Shown here piece after piece: positions 1 through 8,390 of a DNA stretch of 64,000 nucleotides. The stretch's first letter is position 1. Each line of letters opens with the position of its first letter. A model generated the notes under the pieces. That model was not told where the DNA came from. It made no database searches and was given only the letters and a program-made list of their open reading frames with translations. The stretch comes from Polaromonas jejuensis NBRC 106434. GTDB taxonomy: Bacteria > Pseudomonadota > Gammaproteobacteria > Burkholderiales > Burkholderiaceae_C. A program made the position numbers and the translations under genes. Location of the stretch: assembly GCF_001598235.1 (NCBI RefSeq), contig NZ_BCYO01000002.1, forward strand, positions 248,001 to 312,000, given 5' to 3'.

Positions 1-515
1 CGGGTTATGCCGGCCAGGGCGACCAGCGCAGCACCAGCACCAAGGGCAGCAGCTTTTTGCGCGGCACGCTCATCACCGGTGCCGATGGCATGGCGGCCTT
101 TCGCAGCATTTACCCCGGCTGGTACGAGGGCCGCACCACGCACATCCACTTCAAGGTGCTCAGCGGCGCGCGCACGCTGCTGACCTCGCAGTTCTTTTTG
201 CCCGACGCGCTCAGTGAGTTTCTCTACACCAGCCTGCCCGACTACCGGCGCACGCACCTGCGTGAAACCCTCAACCGCAACGACGGCATTGCGCTGATGG
301 CGGGCAGCACGGTGCTGGGGGCGGTGCGCGAAGAGGCCGACCGCTACGTCGCCATGCTCAATGTGGTGGTCGATCCCTTGGCCAGGCAGCTTGCCGGCCG
401 GCCGCCGGTTCCCGGTGAAGGGCCGCCGCCCGGAGCCGGTGGCCCGGGGCGCGGCAAGGCGCTGACGGCGGCTGAACGACTGGCGGCGCTGGTGCCCGGC
501 AAGCCGAAAAACTAA
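1..515 (+). CDS. Intradiol ring-cleavage dioxygenase-family protein, 5' end outside window
   Basis: The reading frame is open from base 3, so the start lies upstream of the window. The visible part is the C-terminal half of an intradiol (protocatechuate 3,4-dioxygenase-like) beta-sandwich. The block GWYEGRTTHIHFKV carries the Tyr, Arg and His-x-His that ligate or position non-haem Fe(III) in this family. The N-terminal Tyr ligand is not visible here. The C-terminus is a Pro/Gly-rich tail (about 30 residues) not typical of the catalytic core. Many such single-gene homologues in proteobacteria are uncharacterised 'dioxygenase-like' proteins rather than catabolic enzymes, and no aromatic-degradation gene is adjacent here, so the substrate is unknown. 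Confidence 0.8.
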   Translation, partial: GYAGQGDQRSTSTKGSSFLRGTLITGADGMAAFRSIYPGWYEGRTTHIHFKVLSGARTLLTSQFFLPDALSEFLYTSLPDYRRTHLRETLNRNDGIALMAGSTVLGAVREEADRYVAMLNVVVDPLARQLAGRPPVPGEGPPPGAGGPGRGKALTAAERLAALVPGKPKN

Positions 516-550
516 TGGCGGGCGCCAGGGCCGAACCCGTCGGCCCGGCG

Positions 551-2119
551 CTAGGCCTGGGCCGCCGCTGGCGTGCCCAGCCGCTGGGGCGACACATACT
601 GCTCGCGGTAAATCTCAAACGGCATGGTATCGGCCGCTTCAATCTTTTTCTGCTCTTCAATCGACTGCTGCGTCAACGCGGCAAAGTGCGCCTGCTGCCC
701 GGCCGTGAAGGGCAAAGCCAGCAGCGTGGCCCTGGTCTGCAGGGACTGCGCGCGGACGAAGCGGTTGAAGGAATTGCCAAAGTCCCGGGCCATCGTGTCC
801 AGCACGCGTGCCGAGGGTGTGCTGTCCGGATTGCGCAGCGTGGCCTCGGCACTGCGCACGGCGTCGCCATAAGCGCTGCCGCCCTGTGCGGCGTCCAGCG
901 CGGCGGCAATCGGCGCGCATTGCGCCAGCACCTCGGCGCCCCATTCGGTCAGCGCCACCTCGGCCCCGGCACGTTTGAGCCTGAGCCCGGGTTCGCGGCC
1001 GCGCGCCGCCGTGTGGTGCTGGTTGTGCTTGAGTTCGGCGATCTCGGCCGGCGTGTCGGGCGGGCTGTCGGCCAGCAGGCAGTGCAGCAAAAACACATCG
1101 AGGAAACGCATGGTCTGCGCGGTGATGCCCACGGGCACGAAGGGGTCCAGGTCCATCAGCCGCACTTCGACATATTCCACGCCGCGCTCACGCAGGGCAT
1201 GCAGCGGACGTTCGCCCGGGAAGATCACGCGCTTGGGCCGGATGGTGCCGTAGAACTCGTTTTCAATCTGCAGCAGCGTGCTGCCCAGCTGGTTGTAGTC
1301 GCCGCCGGGGTTGCGGATGCCAATCGCTTCGTAAGCCGGATAAGGCCGGGTGAGCGCATCCTGCAGGGACGCGGCGTAGCCTTCCAGGCTGTTGTAGCTG
1401 ACCGCCAGCGAGGCCTGCGCATCGCTCTGGTAACCCAGCCGCCCCATGCGCAGCGAGGTGCCGTGCGGCATGTACATGGTGTGCTCGGCCAGTTGCTGCA
1501 GCTCGTGCTGGCGGCCGGCCACAAAGTTGGAGCAGACGGCGGGCGAGGCGCCAAACAGGTAGAGCAGCAAAAACGCGTGGCGGCGGAAATTGCGGATCAG
1601 CGCAAAGTACTGCTCGCTCGTGACATCGGGCAGCGACCAGTTGTAGTGAATGCCCGAGATGGTCTGCATGCGCCGGCCATAGCGGTGGGACAGGCCCATG
1701 CGGTAGACACTTTTGGCACGCCCGACGTTGGACGAGCCGAAGCGCGCGATCGGGATGGTTTCGTCGGTCGGCAAATCGCAGGGCATGCTGGACACCCACA
1801 GCATTTCGTCGCCGATGTCTTGCATGACACGGTAGGTGAACTGGTGGATTTGCGTGAGTTCTTCCAGCGTGGCCTCAACACTGGGGTGCGCACCCGTGAC
1901 CAGCTCCACCTGGGACTCGCTGAAGTCGGTGGTGATGCTGGGGTGCGTGAGGGCCGAACCCAGGGCCGCCGGGTGCGGCGTCAGCGCCAGACCGCCGCCG
2001 GGCTGGGCACGCAGGCTTTCCTTTTCAATGCCGCGGCGCATGCCCTGAAGCCTGGCCGGGGTAAGCGCTTTCAGGCGATCCTGCAAAAGCGCGCCCGCGG
2101 GCGCCTGCAACTTGTTCAT
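551..2119 (-). CDS. gshA: Glutamate-cysteine ligase
   Basis: This enzyme catalyses the first, ATP-dependent step of glutathione synthesis (glutamate + cysteine to gamma-glutamylcysteine) in the cytosol. The 522-residue length matches the E. coli-type GshA (about 518). Family blocks are clear: GIEKESLR near the N-terminus (metal/ATP-binding Glu residues), TDFSESQVE, and SGIHYNWSLP in the middle. It converges on the dioxygenase-like gene (36 bp gap). Its start, ATG at 2119, follows GAGGGAATGACGAT, which contains a usable ribosome site. No gshB is in the window. Assignment is firm by family; the start is likely but not proven. Confidence 0.95.
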   Translation of the reverse strand: MNKLQAPAGALLQDRLKALTPARLQGMRRGIEKESLRAQPGGGLALTPHPAALGSALTHPSITTDFSESQVELVTGAHPSVEATLEELTQIHQFTYRVMQDIGDEMLWVSSMPCDLPTDETIPIARFGSSNVGRAKSVYRMGLSHRYGRRMQTISGIHYNWSLPDVTSEQYFALIRNFRRHAFLLLYLFGASPAVCSNFVAGRQHELQQLAEHTMYMPHGTSLRMGRLGYQSDAQASLAVSYNSLEGYAASLQDALTRPYPAYEAIGIRNPGGDYNQLGSTLLQIENEFYGTIRPKRVIFPGERPLHALRERGVEYVEVRLMDLDPFVPVGITAQTMRFLDVFLLHCLLADSPPDTPAEIAELKHNQHHTAARGREPGLRLKRAGAEVALTEWGAEVLAQCAPIAAALDAAQGGSAYGDAVRSAEATLRNPDSTPSARVLDTMARDFGNSFNRFVRAQSLQTRATLLALPFTAGQQAHFAALTQQSIEEQKKIEAADTMPFEIYREQYVSPQRLGTPAAAQA

Positions 2120-2344
2120 ATCGTCATTCCCTCAGATCTTGGATTGGCGTGGAAGTTATCACAGGCCGGCGCTTCCCGCTGGGGCAAACCGGCTTTCCAA
2201 CACAGCTTGGTGGAGTCTGCAAGGGCCGCAGGCACAAAATCGGGATTTGCGCCACAGCCGACGTTTGGGCATGCAAATCCGCACTTTAGCGCCCGAATGC
2301 AGGGGCCGGTCCGGGCCCTTTCGTTTTAATTGTCAAAAACCTTC

Positions 2345-2390
2345 TTGACTTGTCTGGCCGGCTCAACGAACATTGGAAACAGCTTGTAAC
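2345..2390 (+). promoter_or_regulatory. Conserved upstream motif, copy 1 (TTGACTTG ... TTGTAAC)
   Basis: TTGACTTG (2345-2352) and TTGTAAC (2384-2390) recur with exactly the same 39-bp offset upstream of the paralogue at 5085, and lie the same 81 bp before each start codon. TTGACT could be a -35 element; 17 bp downstream is GAACAT (GACCAT in the other copy), a weak -10. The TTGTAAC part may be an operator or part of the leader. Function is inferred only from conservation between the two copies. Confidence 0.6.
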
Positions 2391-2470
2391 ATGTCATGGA
2401 TCCCTGCCGTCACCCAGAAGCCGTTTTGACAGGGCCCGCCAACCCTAGCGCAGTCCGCACTGCCATCACA

Positions 2471-3217
2471 ATGAAAAAAATGCTGAAAACGTTGTTAGGC
2501 GCCGCGGCGCCAGCCAAACCGGCCAGGGGCGTGCTGCCCTCGAGCCGCGACAACCCGCTCACCATCGAAGACGGCTCACTCAACGCCACGCGGCGCCAGC
2601 TGGCGCAGATGCTGCTGCGCGACCTGCTGCGCAATCACGGCATCCCCTTGCAATGGATAGAGTGCCAGATGCAGGTGGTGGCCAGCCGCAGCCGCGGGTC
2701 CGGCATGACGATGCGACTCATCATCAAGCATTGGGACGAGCGCCTGATGAACTACTGCTATGCCTTGCAAAGCGCGCTGGTGGCCGACATCACCCGCTTT
2801 GAACCCCAGGCTTCGGAGTGGCTGCACAGCATTGCGTGGCAGCTGGAGGTGGCCGAGACCTGCCCTTACCTGACGCTGCCCGAGAAGGCGTTCTGGCTGG
2901 GGCCGGCCAAGCCCGCGCCCAGCCCCACGCCCATCGCCAGGCCGCCGCGCGTCCACGTCACGCCCATTCCGGCGGTTGCGCCCATGGCGCCGATTTCGCC
3001 CACGCCTCCCGCAGCCGCCGTGAGCGCGGCAGCTGCGGCGGCGCTGGATGTCGATCTGGCGACGCCGGTCGCCCCACCGGCCGAGACCGCCCAGGAAGAC
3101 GACGCGCTGAAGGACCTGGAGCGCCTGTTTCTCATACGCGACCAGGCGCTCGGAGTGCCATTGGCCGACGACCAGGCCGCGCCAGGCTATGAGGCAACGC
3201 AGCCATCAGCGCCTTGA
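2471..3217 (+). CDS. Conserved hypothetical protein (paralogue of the gene at 5085)
   Basis: This is a 248-residue soluble protein I do not recognise functionally. Residues about 28-140 form a domain shared with the gene at 5085: both have TIEDGS, RRQL, HGIP, SRSRG, KHWD, DITRFEP and WQLEV blocks. Both end in a short motif of the type LKxDLERxFxIRD. Here the two parts are joined by a long Pro/Ala-rich linker of about 70 residues that is nearly absent from the paralogue. The ATG at 2471 is chosen because it aligns with the paralogue's start and lies the same 81 bp from the shared upstream motif; an in-frame ATG at 2396 would add 25 poor residues. No signal peptide or membrane segment is visible. 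Confidence 0.75.
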   Translation: MKKMLKTLLGAAAPAKPARGVLPSSRDNPLTIEDGSLNATRRQLAQMLLRDLLRNHGIPLQWIECQMQVVASRSRGSGMTMRLIIKHWDERLMNYCYALQSALVADITRFEPQASEWLHSIAWQLEVAETCPYLTLPEKAFWLGPAKPAPSPTPIARPPRVHVTPIPAVAPMAPISPTPPAAAVSAAAAAALDVDLATPVAPPAETAQEDDALKDLERLFLIRDQALGVPLADDQAAPGYEATQPSAP

Positions 3218-3261
3218 GGCGGACGCCCAGGCGCCCAAGGCAGGGCCTCATCAATGCCTGA

Positions 3262-3327
3262 ATTGCTATATTTTCGATAGCCTTCAGCGCCTGCAAGACG
3301 GGCGCTACCGCGATTTTTATTAAAAAA
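3262..3327. repeat. Dispersed ATAGC-type intergenic repeat, copy a
   Basis: This is a short element with the pattern GCTAT, an A/T-rich spacer, ATAGC, then a GCGCC-like half and its partner GGGCGC, ending in an A/T-rich run. It fills the gap between the hypothetical gene ending at 3217 and the convergent esterase ending at 3328. Similar elements occur near 4801, 23939, 25941, 31606, 41331, 48998 and 54139. Confidence 0.65.
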
Positions 3328-3990
3328 TCAGGCCAGCACGCGACGCAGCCAGCGCGCCAGGTCGGCAATTTCCTGCGGGCAGACCGAGTGCTCCATCAGG
3401 TACTCGTGCCATTCCACCGGGTAGCCCTGCGCGCTGAGTGCGTCGCGCGTCGCGGTGGCGCGCGGCAAGGCCACCACGCCGTCGCGCGTGCCATGGGCCA
3501 GAAAAATGGGCACGTCCCTATTGGCATCGCTGCGCTCTGCAGCGGTCTTGTCGGCCAGCGGCAAGTAGCCCGACAGGCCGGCGATGCCGGCCAGGCGCTC
3601 GCTGTGGCGCAGGCCAATCATCAGCGCCATGGCGCAACCCTGAGAAAAACCGGCCACCACGATGCGATGGGCCGGAATGCCGCGCGACTTTTCATGGGCA
3701 ATCAGCGCCTCAATCGAAGCTTGCGACTGGCGCAGCCCGGCCTCGTCCTGCCGGCTGACCAGGTCGGCACCGAGGATGTCGTACCAGGCAGGCATTTCAT
3801 AGCCGCCATTGATGGTGACGGGCATGATGGGTGCGCTGGGAAACAGAAAGCGCACCGGGCCCACGCCGGACAAATCCAGCTGCTCGGCAATCGGCAGAAA
3901 GTCGCGGCCGTCCGCGCCCAGGCCATGCATGATGAGAATGGTGGCAACAGGGTTGTCGCCGGTCTGGGCTTCTAGAACTTCAAGGGACAT
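3328..3990 (-). CDS. Carboxylesterase/phospholipase family alpha/beta-hydrolase
   Basis: This 220-residue cytosolic serine hydrolase is of the esterase II/YpfH type. It has HGLGADGRDF near the N-terminus (oxyanion loop), GFSQG with Ser116 as nucleophile, Asp170 in HGTRDGVV and His201 near the C-terminus, giving a complete triad. The family hydrolyses short-chain esters; the physiological substrate is not known. The start is placed at the ATG at 3990 (MSLEVLEAQTG), where family similarity begins; an upstream in-frame ATG at 4059 would add 23 residues unlike the family. It is convergent with the preceding hypothetical gene. Confidence 0.88.
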   Translation of the reverse strand: MSLEVLEAQTGDNPVATILIMHGLGADGRDFLPIAEQLDLSGVGPVRFLFPSAPIMPVTINGGYEMPAWYDILGADLVSRQDEAGLRQSQASIEALIAHEKSRGIPAHRIVVAGFSQGCAMALMIGLRHSERLAGIAGLSGYLPLADKTAAERSDANRDVPIFLAHGTRDGVVALPRATATRDALSAQGYPVEWHEYLMEHSVCPQEIADLARWLRRVLA

Positions 3991-4270
3991 GCGCTTACCG
4001 GGTAGTGGGATGAATCGGAGGAGTCGGCCGGATGCGGCGCTTGAAGCGCGCAAGGCCACAAGAGCGGAAAGCTTCTGATTTTAGTGGCCCGCCCTGCTCG
4101 CCGGCAGCGGGGCCGGACCTGGCCGCAAACCCCGCCCACGATGCGCCGGCCGTTGCCCCCGGGCAAGGCCATGGGCGCGCCAGCGCTGAAACCTCAGCAG
4201 ATGCGTAGATTTCAGCGCATGATGGTGGCCGGGGCATTTTCAAAATGCGTTTGTTGCCGGAGGAGGCGCC

Positions 4271-4738
4271 ATGATGAAAACCCGTTCACATCTCTTCCTT
4301 GCACGCCTGGCGCGTGTCATGGCGATGCTGGTGGCGGCCCTGGCGCTGCTGTCCACGCTAGCGCCGGCCCATGCGGCCTCCTTGAGCGCCACCGATGAAA
4401 AAAGCGTGCGCGCCGTGATCGAGGGCCAGCTCGCCGCCCTGGCCAAGGACGATGCCGGCAAGGCGTTTTCCTATGCCGCGCCGAATGTGCGCCGCAGGCT
4501 GGGTTCTTCAGCCGCTTTTATCGCCATGCTGCGAAACAGCTACCCGATGATCTACCGCCCGGCCTCGGTCGCCTTCCTCAAGCCCGAAGGCCAGAACAAC
4601 CATGCGATTCAGCGGGTGCAAATTCTGGATGCCGACGGCGATGCGTGGCTGGCGATTTACAGCCTGGAGCGCCAGAAAAACAAGACCTGGCGCATCACGG
4701 GCTGCGCCGTGATGGAAAACAAGGGCCGCATGGCGTGA
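4271..4738 (+). CDS. Secreted DUF4864-family protein
   Basis: This 155-residue protein has an N-terminal signal peptide (basic start, then a long Ala/Leu/Val core ending near THAAS-like APAHAA at about residue 36). The rest matches the DUF4864 pattern: RAVIEGQLAALAKDDAGKAF, then a body in which YSLERQKNKTWRITGC is recognisable. The fold resembles the small cone-shaped NTF2-like proteins, but no function is established. AGGAGG at 4261-4266, 4 bp before the ATG, is a perfect ribosome site. It appears monocistronic. Confidence 0.85.
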   Translation: MMKTRSHLFLARLARVMAMLVAALALLSTLAPAHAASLSATDEKSVRAVIEGQLAALAKDDAGKAFSYAAPNVRRRLGSSAAFIAMLRNSYPMIYRPASVAFLKPEGQNNHAIQRVQILDADGDAWLAIYSLERQKNKTWRITGCAVMENKGRMA

Positions 4739-4800
4739 CGGCCTGGTGCTTGCCGGCTCTGCTTTTGCCAGCTCGAACTTGCCGCGCCGGTCGGCCACGG

Positions 4801-4860
4801 CGCTACATTTTTAATAGCTAGCTGTGCCCGTATTTTCGGGGCTGGAAGCATTTTTACCCC
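4801..4860. repeat. Dispersed ATAGC-type intergenic repeat, copy b
   Basis: It begins GCTACATTTTTAATAGCTAG and continues with TGCCCG ... CGGGGCTGG and an A/T-rich end, the same architecture as the other copies. It lies directly after the DUF4864 gene and before the promoter region of the gene at 5085. Confidence 0.65.
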
Positions 4861-4958
4861 CCAAACACCGCAGCGCCGACCTTTTGAGCCCTTGACCCAT
4901 GCAGGCCAAGGATTCATGGATTTCGGTGAACTATTACCGGTTTTGCCCAGCAGATCGC

Positions 4959-5004
4959 TTGACTTGCGCCACGGACAGGCGGACCATCATTAACACTTTG
5001 TAAC
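4959..5004 (+). promoter_or_regulatory. Conserved upstream motif, copy 2 (TTGACTTG ... TTGTAAC)
   Basis: TTGACTTG (4959-4966) and TTGTAAC (4998-5004) have the same internal spacing as at 2345-2390, and the same 81-bp distance to the next start codon. The intervening bases are only partly conserved (GA-A/C-CAT, AACA), which suggests that the two blocks are the selected parts. Confidence 0.6.
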
Positions 5005-5084
5005 GCCCAACAAGTCTTTTTTCCAGCTGGGCGAGCCAACTTATGAGTAAGTTGGTCTTCAAGTTTGCATCAGGGGAGCATGAC

Positions 5085-5672
5085 ATGAACATCCGCCAGT
5101 TATTCGGCCTCAAAAGCCGAGCAAAACCTTTAAAGGCCGAACCCGCATCCGCCGCCGAGGGCCCTGCGACGATTGAGGATGGCTCTGCCAACGCCCTGCG
5201 CCGCCAGCTGGTTCAGGTGCTGGTGCGCGACTCCCTGCGCCGCCACGGCATTCCGGCCCATTGGCTGGACTGCCAGATGCTGCTGGTTTCCAGCCGCAGC
5301 CGCGGCGAAGGCATGTATGTGCGGCTGGTCGTGAAGCACTGGGACATGCGTTTGCTGACCTATGCCGTCGCCTTTGAAAAGTCGCTGCGTATCGACATCA
5401 CGCGCTTCGAGCCCCATGCCGCGCAGTGGCTTTATGGCATCTCCTGGCAACTGGAGGTTGGCGACAGCTGCCCCTATCTCCAGCTGCCGGATCGCTCGAT
5501 CTGGACCCTGCCGCCAAAACACCATGCCGAAAGCGAACTCAAACAGGATCTGGAGCGCATGTTTGCCATACGCGACGCCGACATGCTGGCGCGCGGCGCG
5601 GCAGCGCCCACCCATCCGAGCGGCGCCTATGCAAAAACCGAACCCCAGACACTGGCGAAGCTGTACGGCTAA
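5085..5672 (+). CDS. Conserved hypothetical protein (paralogue of the gene at 2471)
   Basis: This 195-residue protein shares its main domain with the gene at 2471 (TIEDGS, RRQL, HGIP, CQM, SRSRG, KHWD, DITRFEP, WQLEV, CPYL) and ends with the LKxDLERxFxIRD-type motif. It lacks the long Pro/Ala linker. The start at 5085 follows AGGGGAG with good spacing; a further ATG at 5043 is in frame but has no ribosome site. No enzyme motif, signal peptide or membrane segment is visible. The highly conserved Arg/Trp/His positions suggest a binding function, but this is speculation. Confidence 0.8.
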   Translation: MNIRQLFGLKSRAKPLKAEPASAAEGPATIEDGSANALRRQLVQVLVRDSLRRHGIPAHWLDCQMLLVSSRSRGEGMYVRLVVKHWDMRLLTYAVAFEKSLRIDITRFEPHAAQWLYGISWQLEVGDSCPYLQLPDRSIWTLPPKHHAESELKQDLERMFAIRDADMLARGAAAPTHPSGAYAKTEPQTLAKLYG

Positions 5673-5744
5673 GCCCCCACGCTTGCCACTACGTGTGCTG
5701 CGCTGCCCCCCGAGGGGGCTGAACTTGCGTGGGGCGGCCCTGCG
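5673..5744. repeat. GC-rich palindromic intergenic repeat, copy A
   Basis: It begins GCCCCCACGC, contains the hairpin core CCCCCCGAGGGGG, and ends TGGGGCGGCCC. The inverted complement occurs at 33271-33343 with most bases identical. It sits at the convergent end between the genes ending at 5672 and 5802, a typical position for this kind of element. Confidence 0.75.
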
Positions 5745-5801
5745 CTGCGTTCTGTCTAAGCGGCCGTCTGCCCGGCTTCACCCGCCCGCGCCTGCTGGGG
5801 C

Positions 5802-6320
5802 TCAATACGTGCCGATGTAGTCCTTCTTGCCCACTTCCACGCCGTTGTGGCGCAGGATGGCATAGGCCGTGGTGGTATGGAAAAAGAAATGCGGCAGGCC
5901 GTAATTGAACAGGTAGGACTGGCCGGTAAAACGCTTTTCCTTGGGCGTGCCGGCCTGCGTGACGATCTCGCGCGTGGCGGCCTCGTCAAATTTCGCGACA
6001 TCCAGCCCCTCAATAAAGGCCAGCACGGTCGCGATGCGCGCCTGCAGCTCGGCAAAGCTCTGCTCCTTGTCTTCCAGCTTGGGCACTTCCACGCCCGCCA
6101 GCCGCGCCGACACGCTCTTGGCGAAGTCGCTCGCCACCTGCACCTGGCGCACCAGCGCAAACATGTCGGGGAACAAACGCGCCTGCAGCAGCGCGTTGGG
6201 GTCAATTTTTTTCTCGGCGGCGTGCGCTTCGGCTTTGCGCAACACCTCTTTGAGCCCGCCCAGCATTTGCTTGAAGACGGGGACGGAGCTGGTGTAGATA
6301 AAACTGGGGGTGCTGGTCAT
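5802..6320 (-). CDS. DUF1993 family protein
   Basis: This 172-residue soluble protein matches the DUF1993 family across its length: an N-terminal MTSTPSFIYTSSVPVFKQML block, FPDMFALVRQVQVASDFAKS in the middle and a C-terminal FHTTTAYAILRHNGVEVGK block. The family is predicted to form the DinB-like four-helix bundle; its conserved His/Asp residues might bind metal. Biological role is unknown. It is monocistronic, facing the unknown gene at 5085. Confidence 0.88.
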   Translation of the reverse strand: MTSTPSFIYTSSVPVFKQMLGGLKEVLRKAEAHAAEKKIDPNALLQARLFPDMFALVRQVQVASDFAKSVSARLAGVEVPKLEDKEQSFAELQARIATVLAFIEGLDVAKFDEAATREIVTQAGTPKEKRFTGQSYLFNYGLPHFFFHTTTAYAILRHNGVEVGKKDYIGTY

Positions 6321-6473
6321 GGTTTCTTTCGGTAAGGGGTGAAGACCGGTCTGCGGGTGCAGACACAGTCACACGGGGATTCTCGCCGGGTTCAGCGGCG
6401 GCTGCTTTGCGATGCTGCAATGGCCTGACAGCCGCCGCCCCCTGCAGTGGTGGAGGAAAGCCGCAAGCCCGGA

Positions 6474-6947
6474 TCAATCCGCCGGTTCTGTCAGCGGTAT
6501 CTTCGTCTCAAACTTGGAACAGTTCATGGCGAACGTGCTTTTGAAATTGCGCACGTTGTTGTTGGATGAAAACACCTCACGCGTGAACGCGTGGTAGCGC
6601 TCCATGGACGCCGAGTTGACGATCAGCAGGAAGTCGAACTCGCCCGACACCTCATAGCACGCCATCACGTCACCCTCGGCCGCCATCTTTTTCTCGAAGT
6701 TGCGCAGCAGCGCGTCGTTTTGCTTGTCCAGCTCGACCGAAACGAACACCGTCAATGGCCGGCCGACGCGAAGGCGGTCCACAATGGCCACTTCCTTGAG
6801 CAGCACGCCCCTGGCTTTGAGCTGGGCAATACGCCGCTGGCAGGTAGCGGCTGAGGCATGCACCTGTTCGGCGAGCGTGCGCAGCGGCACGGTTGCGTCC
6901 TGCTGCAGCAGGTTCAGGATTTGGGTGTCGAGCCGGTCCAGGGTCAT
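6474..6947 (-). CDS. Lrp/AsnC-family transcriptional regulator
   Basis: This 157-residue protein has an N-terminal helix-turn-helix (LRTLAEQVHASAATCQRRI) and a C-terminal RAM/AsnC effector domain (ACYEVSGEFDFLLIVNSAS). Proteins of this family bind amino acids and act locally on neighbouring catabolic genes. It is divergent from the amidohydrolase/diaminopropionate lyase operon, which is its most likely target. The start at 6947 has GAGG six bases upstream; an ATG four codons earlier (6959) is possible. Confidence 0.92.
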   Translation of the reverse strand: MTLDRLDTQILNLLQQDATVPLRTLAEQVHASAATCQRRIAQLKARGVLLKEVAIVDRLRVGRPLTVFVSVELDKQNDALLRNFEKKMAAEGDVMACYEVSGEFDFLLIVNSASMERYHAFTREVFSSNNNVRNFKSTFAMNCSKFETKIPLTEPAD

Positions 6948-7203
6948 GGAAAGCCTCATTCCATTTCTACTTCAAAGCGATAGGTCGTTGCCCCACCTTG
7001 CCGTGCTACAGCACTGTCTGCGGCGGAGCGCCTACTCTCGCATTGAATTAAAAATGGAATCACAAGTTGATTGATCGTGGGAAATTATTTCATTAAATTT
7101 TTACTAATGAGTCAAAACACTCAAATTGCACCAATGATTGATAAATCGTCTCAGTCATGCTTTTTAAGATCAGTGCATGGATCACCCGACATCGGAGCCC
7201 GTC
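6948..7203. promoter_or_regulatory. A/T-rich divergent control region between the Lrp-type gene and the M20 operon
   Basis: Bases about 7040-7170 are strikingly A/T-rich compared with the surrounding DNA, as is usual for Lrp-family targets. TGAGT (7108-7112) and ACTCA (7119-7123) form a small dyad. GATTGAT occurs near 7072 and again near 7136. No precise operator can be named from sequence alone. Confidence 0.45.
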
Positions 7204-8367
7204 ATGACCACCCCTGATTTCGAGCCGCAACTGGTGCGCTGGCGCCACCACCTGCACCGCCACCCCGAAACAGGGTTTGAAGAGGTGCAGACCGCCGACT
7301 ATGTGGCCAGCGTGCTCAAGGCGCTGGGCCTGGAGGTACACCGCGGCATAGGCGGCACCGGCCTGGTGGCCAACCTGACGGTGGGCGACGGCAAAGGCGT
7401 GATTGGCCTGCGCGCCGACATGGACGCGCTGGCCATCACCGAGACGGCAGAAGGCCGGGCCCATGCCTCGCAGATGCCGGGCCGCATGCACGCCTGCGGC
7501 CATGACGGCCACATGGCCATGGTGCTGGGCGCGGCCCAGCTGCTGCGCGAGCGGCGCAACTTCAATGGCACGGTGCGCTTCATCTTCCAGCCGGCCGAGG
7601 AGCATGGGCGCGGCGCCAAGGCCATGATGGACGACGGCCTGTTCGAACGCTTCCCGGTGGACGAAATCTATGGTGCGCACAACATGCCGGGCCTGCCGGC
7701 CGGCCACTTTGCGACCCGCACGGGCGGCATCATGGCCAGCGAAGACAACTTCGTCATCCACGTCAAAGGGCGCGGCACCCACGCCGCGCGCCCGCACATG
7801 GGCGTGGACCCTCTCGTGATCGCCGCCGAGATCGTGCTGGCGCTGCAGACCATCGTCTCGCGCTCGCTGGACCCGAGCATGCCGGCGGTCATCTCCTGCA
7901 CCGAATTCATCACCGACGGCATCCGCAATGCCATTCCGTCCAACGTGATCATCAAGGGCGACACGCGCAGTTACGCGCCCGAGGTGCAGGCCTTGCTGGA
8001 GCAGCGCATGCGCGAGGTCAGCGTTGGCATCTGCAGCACCCACGGCGCCGAATGTGCATTCGAGTACACCCATGAATTCGCGCCCACCGTCAATTGGGAC
8101 CAGTGTGTGCCCACAGCCCTGGCTGCGGCCACCGCCGTCGCCGGGGCCGACAAGGTGGATGGCAATGTGCAGCCCATGATGATCTCTGAGGACTTCGGCG
8201 CCTTTCTTCGCGTGGTGCCGGGTGCCTTTGTGTTCATCGGCAATGGCGACAACGGGGCCCCAGGCAGTACGCCGCTGCACAACGCGCGCTACGACTTCAA
8301 TGACAGCGTGCTGCCCGTGGGGGCGCGCTACTTCGCCGAGCTTGCGCGCATCCGGTTGCCGCATTGA
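7204..8367 (+). CDS. M20-family amidohydrolase (hippurate hydrolase/N-acyl-amino-acid hydrolase type)
   Basis: This zinc-dependent cytosolic amidohydrolase of 387 residues releases a free amino acid from an N-acylated one. Visible ligand motifs are HACGHDGH (Cys98, His100), AEEHG (Glu132-Glu133), GAHNMPG (His159) and a late LHNARYDFND His, matching the HipO/AmaA subfamily. The start at 7204 has GGAG at 7194-7197; the ATG at 7177 would add nine residues. It is the first gene of an operon with the diaminopropionate lyase (next start 8391) and is controlled presumably by the divergent Lrp-type regulator. Its natural substrate may be an N-acyl-diaminopropionate, but this rests only on context. 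Confidence 0.9.
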   Translation: MTTPDFEPQLVRWRHHLHRHPETGFEEVQTADYVASVLKALGLEVHRGIGGTGLVANLTVGDGKGVIGLRADMDALAITETAEGRAHASQMPGRMHACGHDGHMAMVLGAAQLLRERRNFNGTVRFIFQPAEEHGRGAKAMMDDGLFERFPVDEIYGAHNMPGLPAGHFATRTGGIMASEDNFVIHVKGRGTHAARPHMGVDPLVIAAEIVLALQTIVSRSLDPSMPAVISCTEFITDGIRNAIPSNVIIKGDTRSYAPEVQALLEQRMREVSVGICSTHGAECAFEYTHEFAPTVNWDQCVPTALAAATAVAGADKVDGNVQPMMISEDFGAFLRVVPGAFVFIGNGDNGAPGSTPLHNARYDFNDSVLPVGARYFAELARIRLPH

Positions 8368-8390
8368 TTCCCGCTCTGAAAGACCTTCCC

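Noticed and set aside
515..2329. A 604-codon frame opposite gshA
   Set aside because: The minus strand encodes a full-length, clearly recognisable GshA; the plus frame is a shadow.
2410..2634. A small minus-strand frame opposite the start of the hypothetical gene at 2471
   Set aside because: Conserved paralogy and the shared upstream motif support the plus-strand gene instead.
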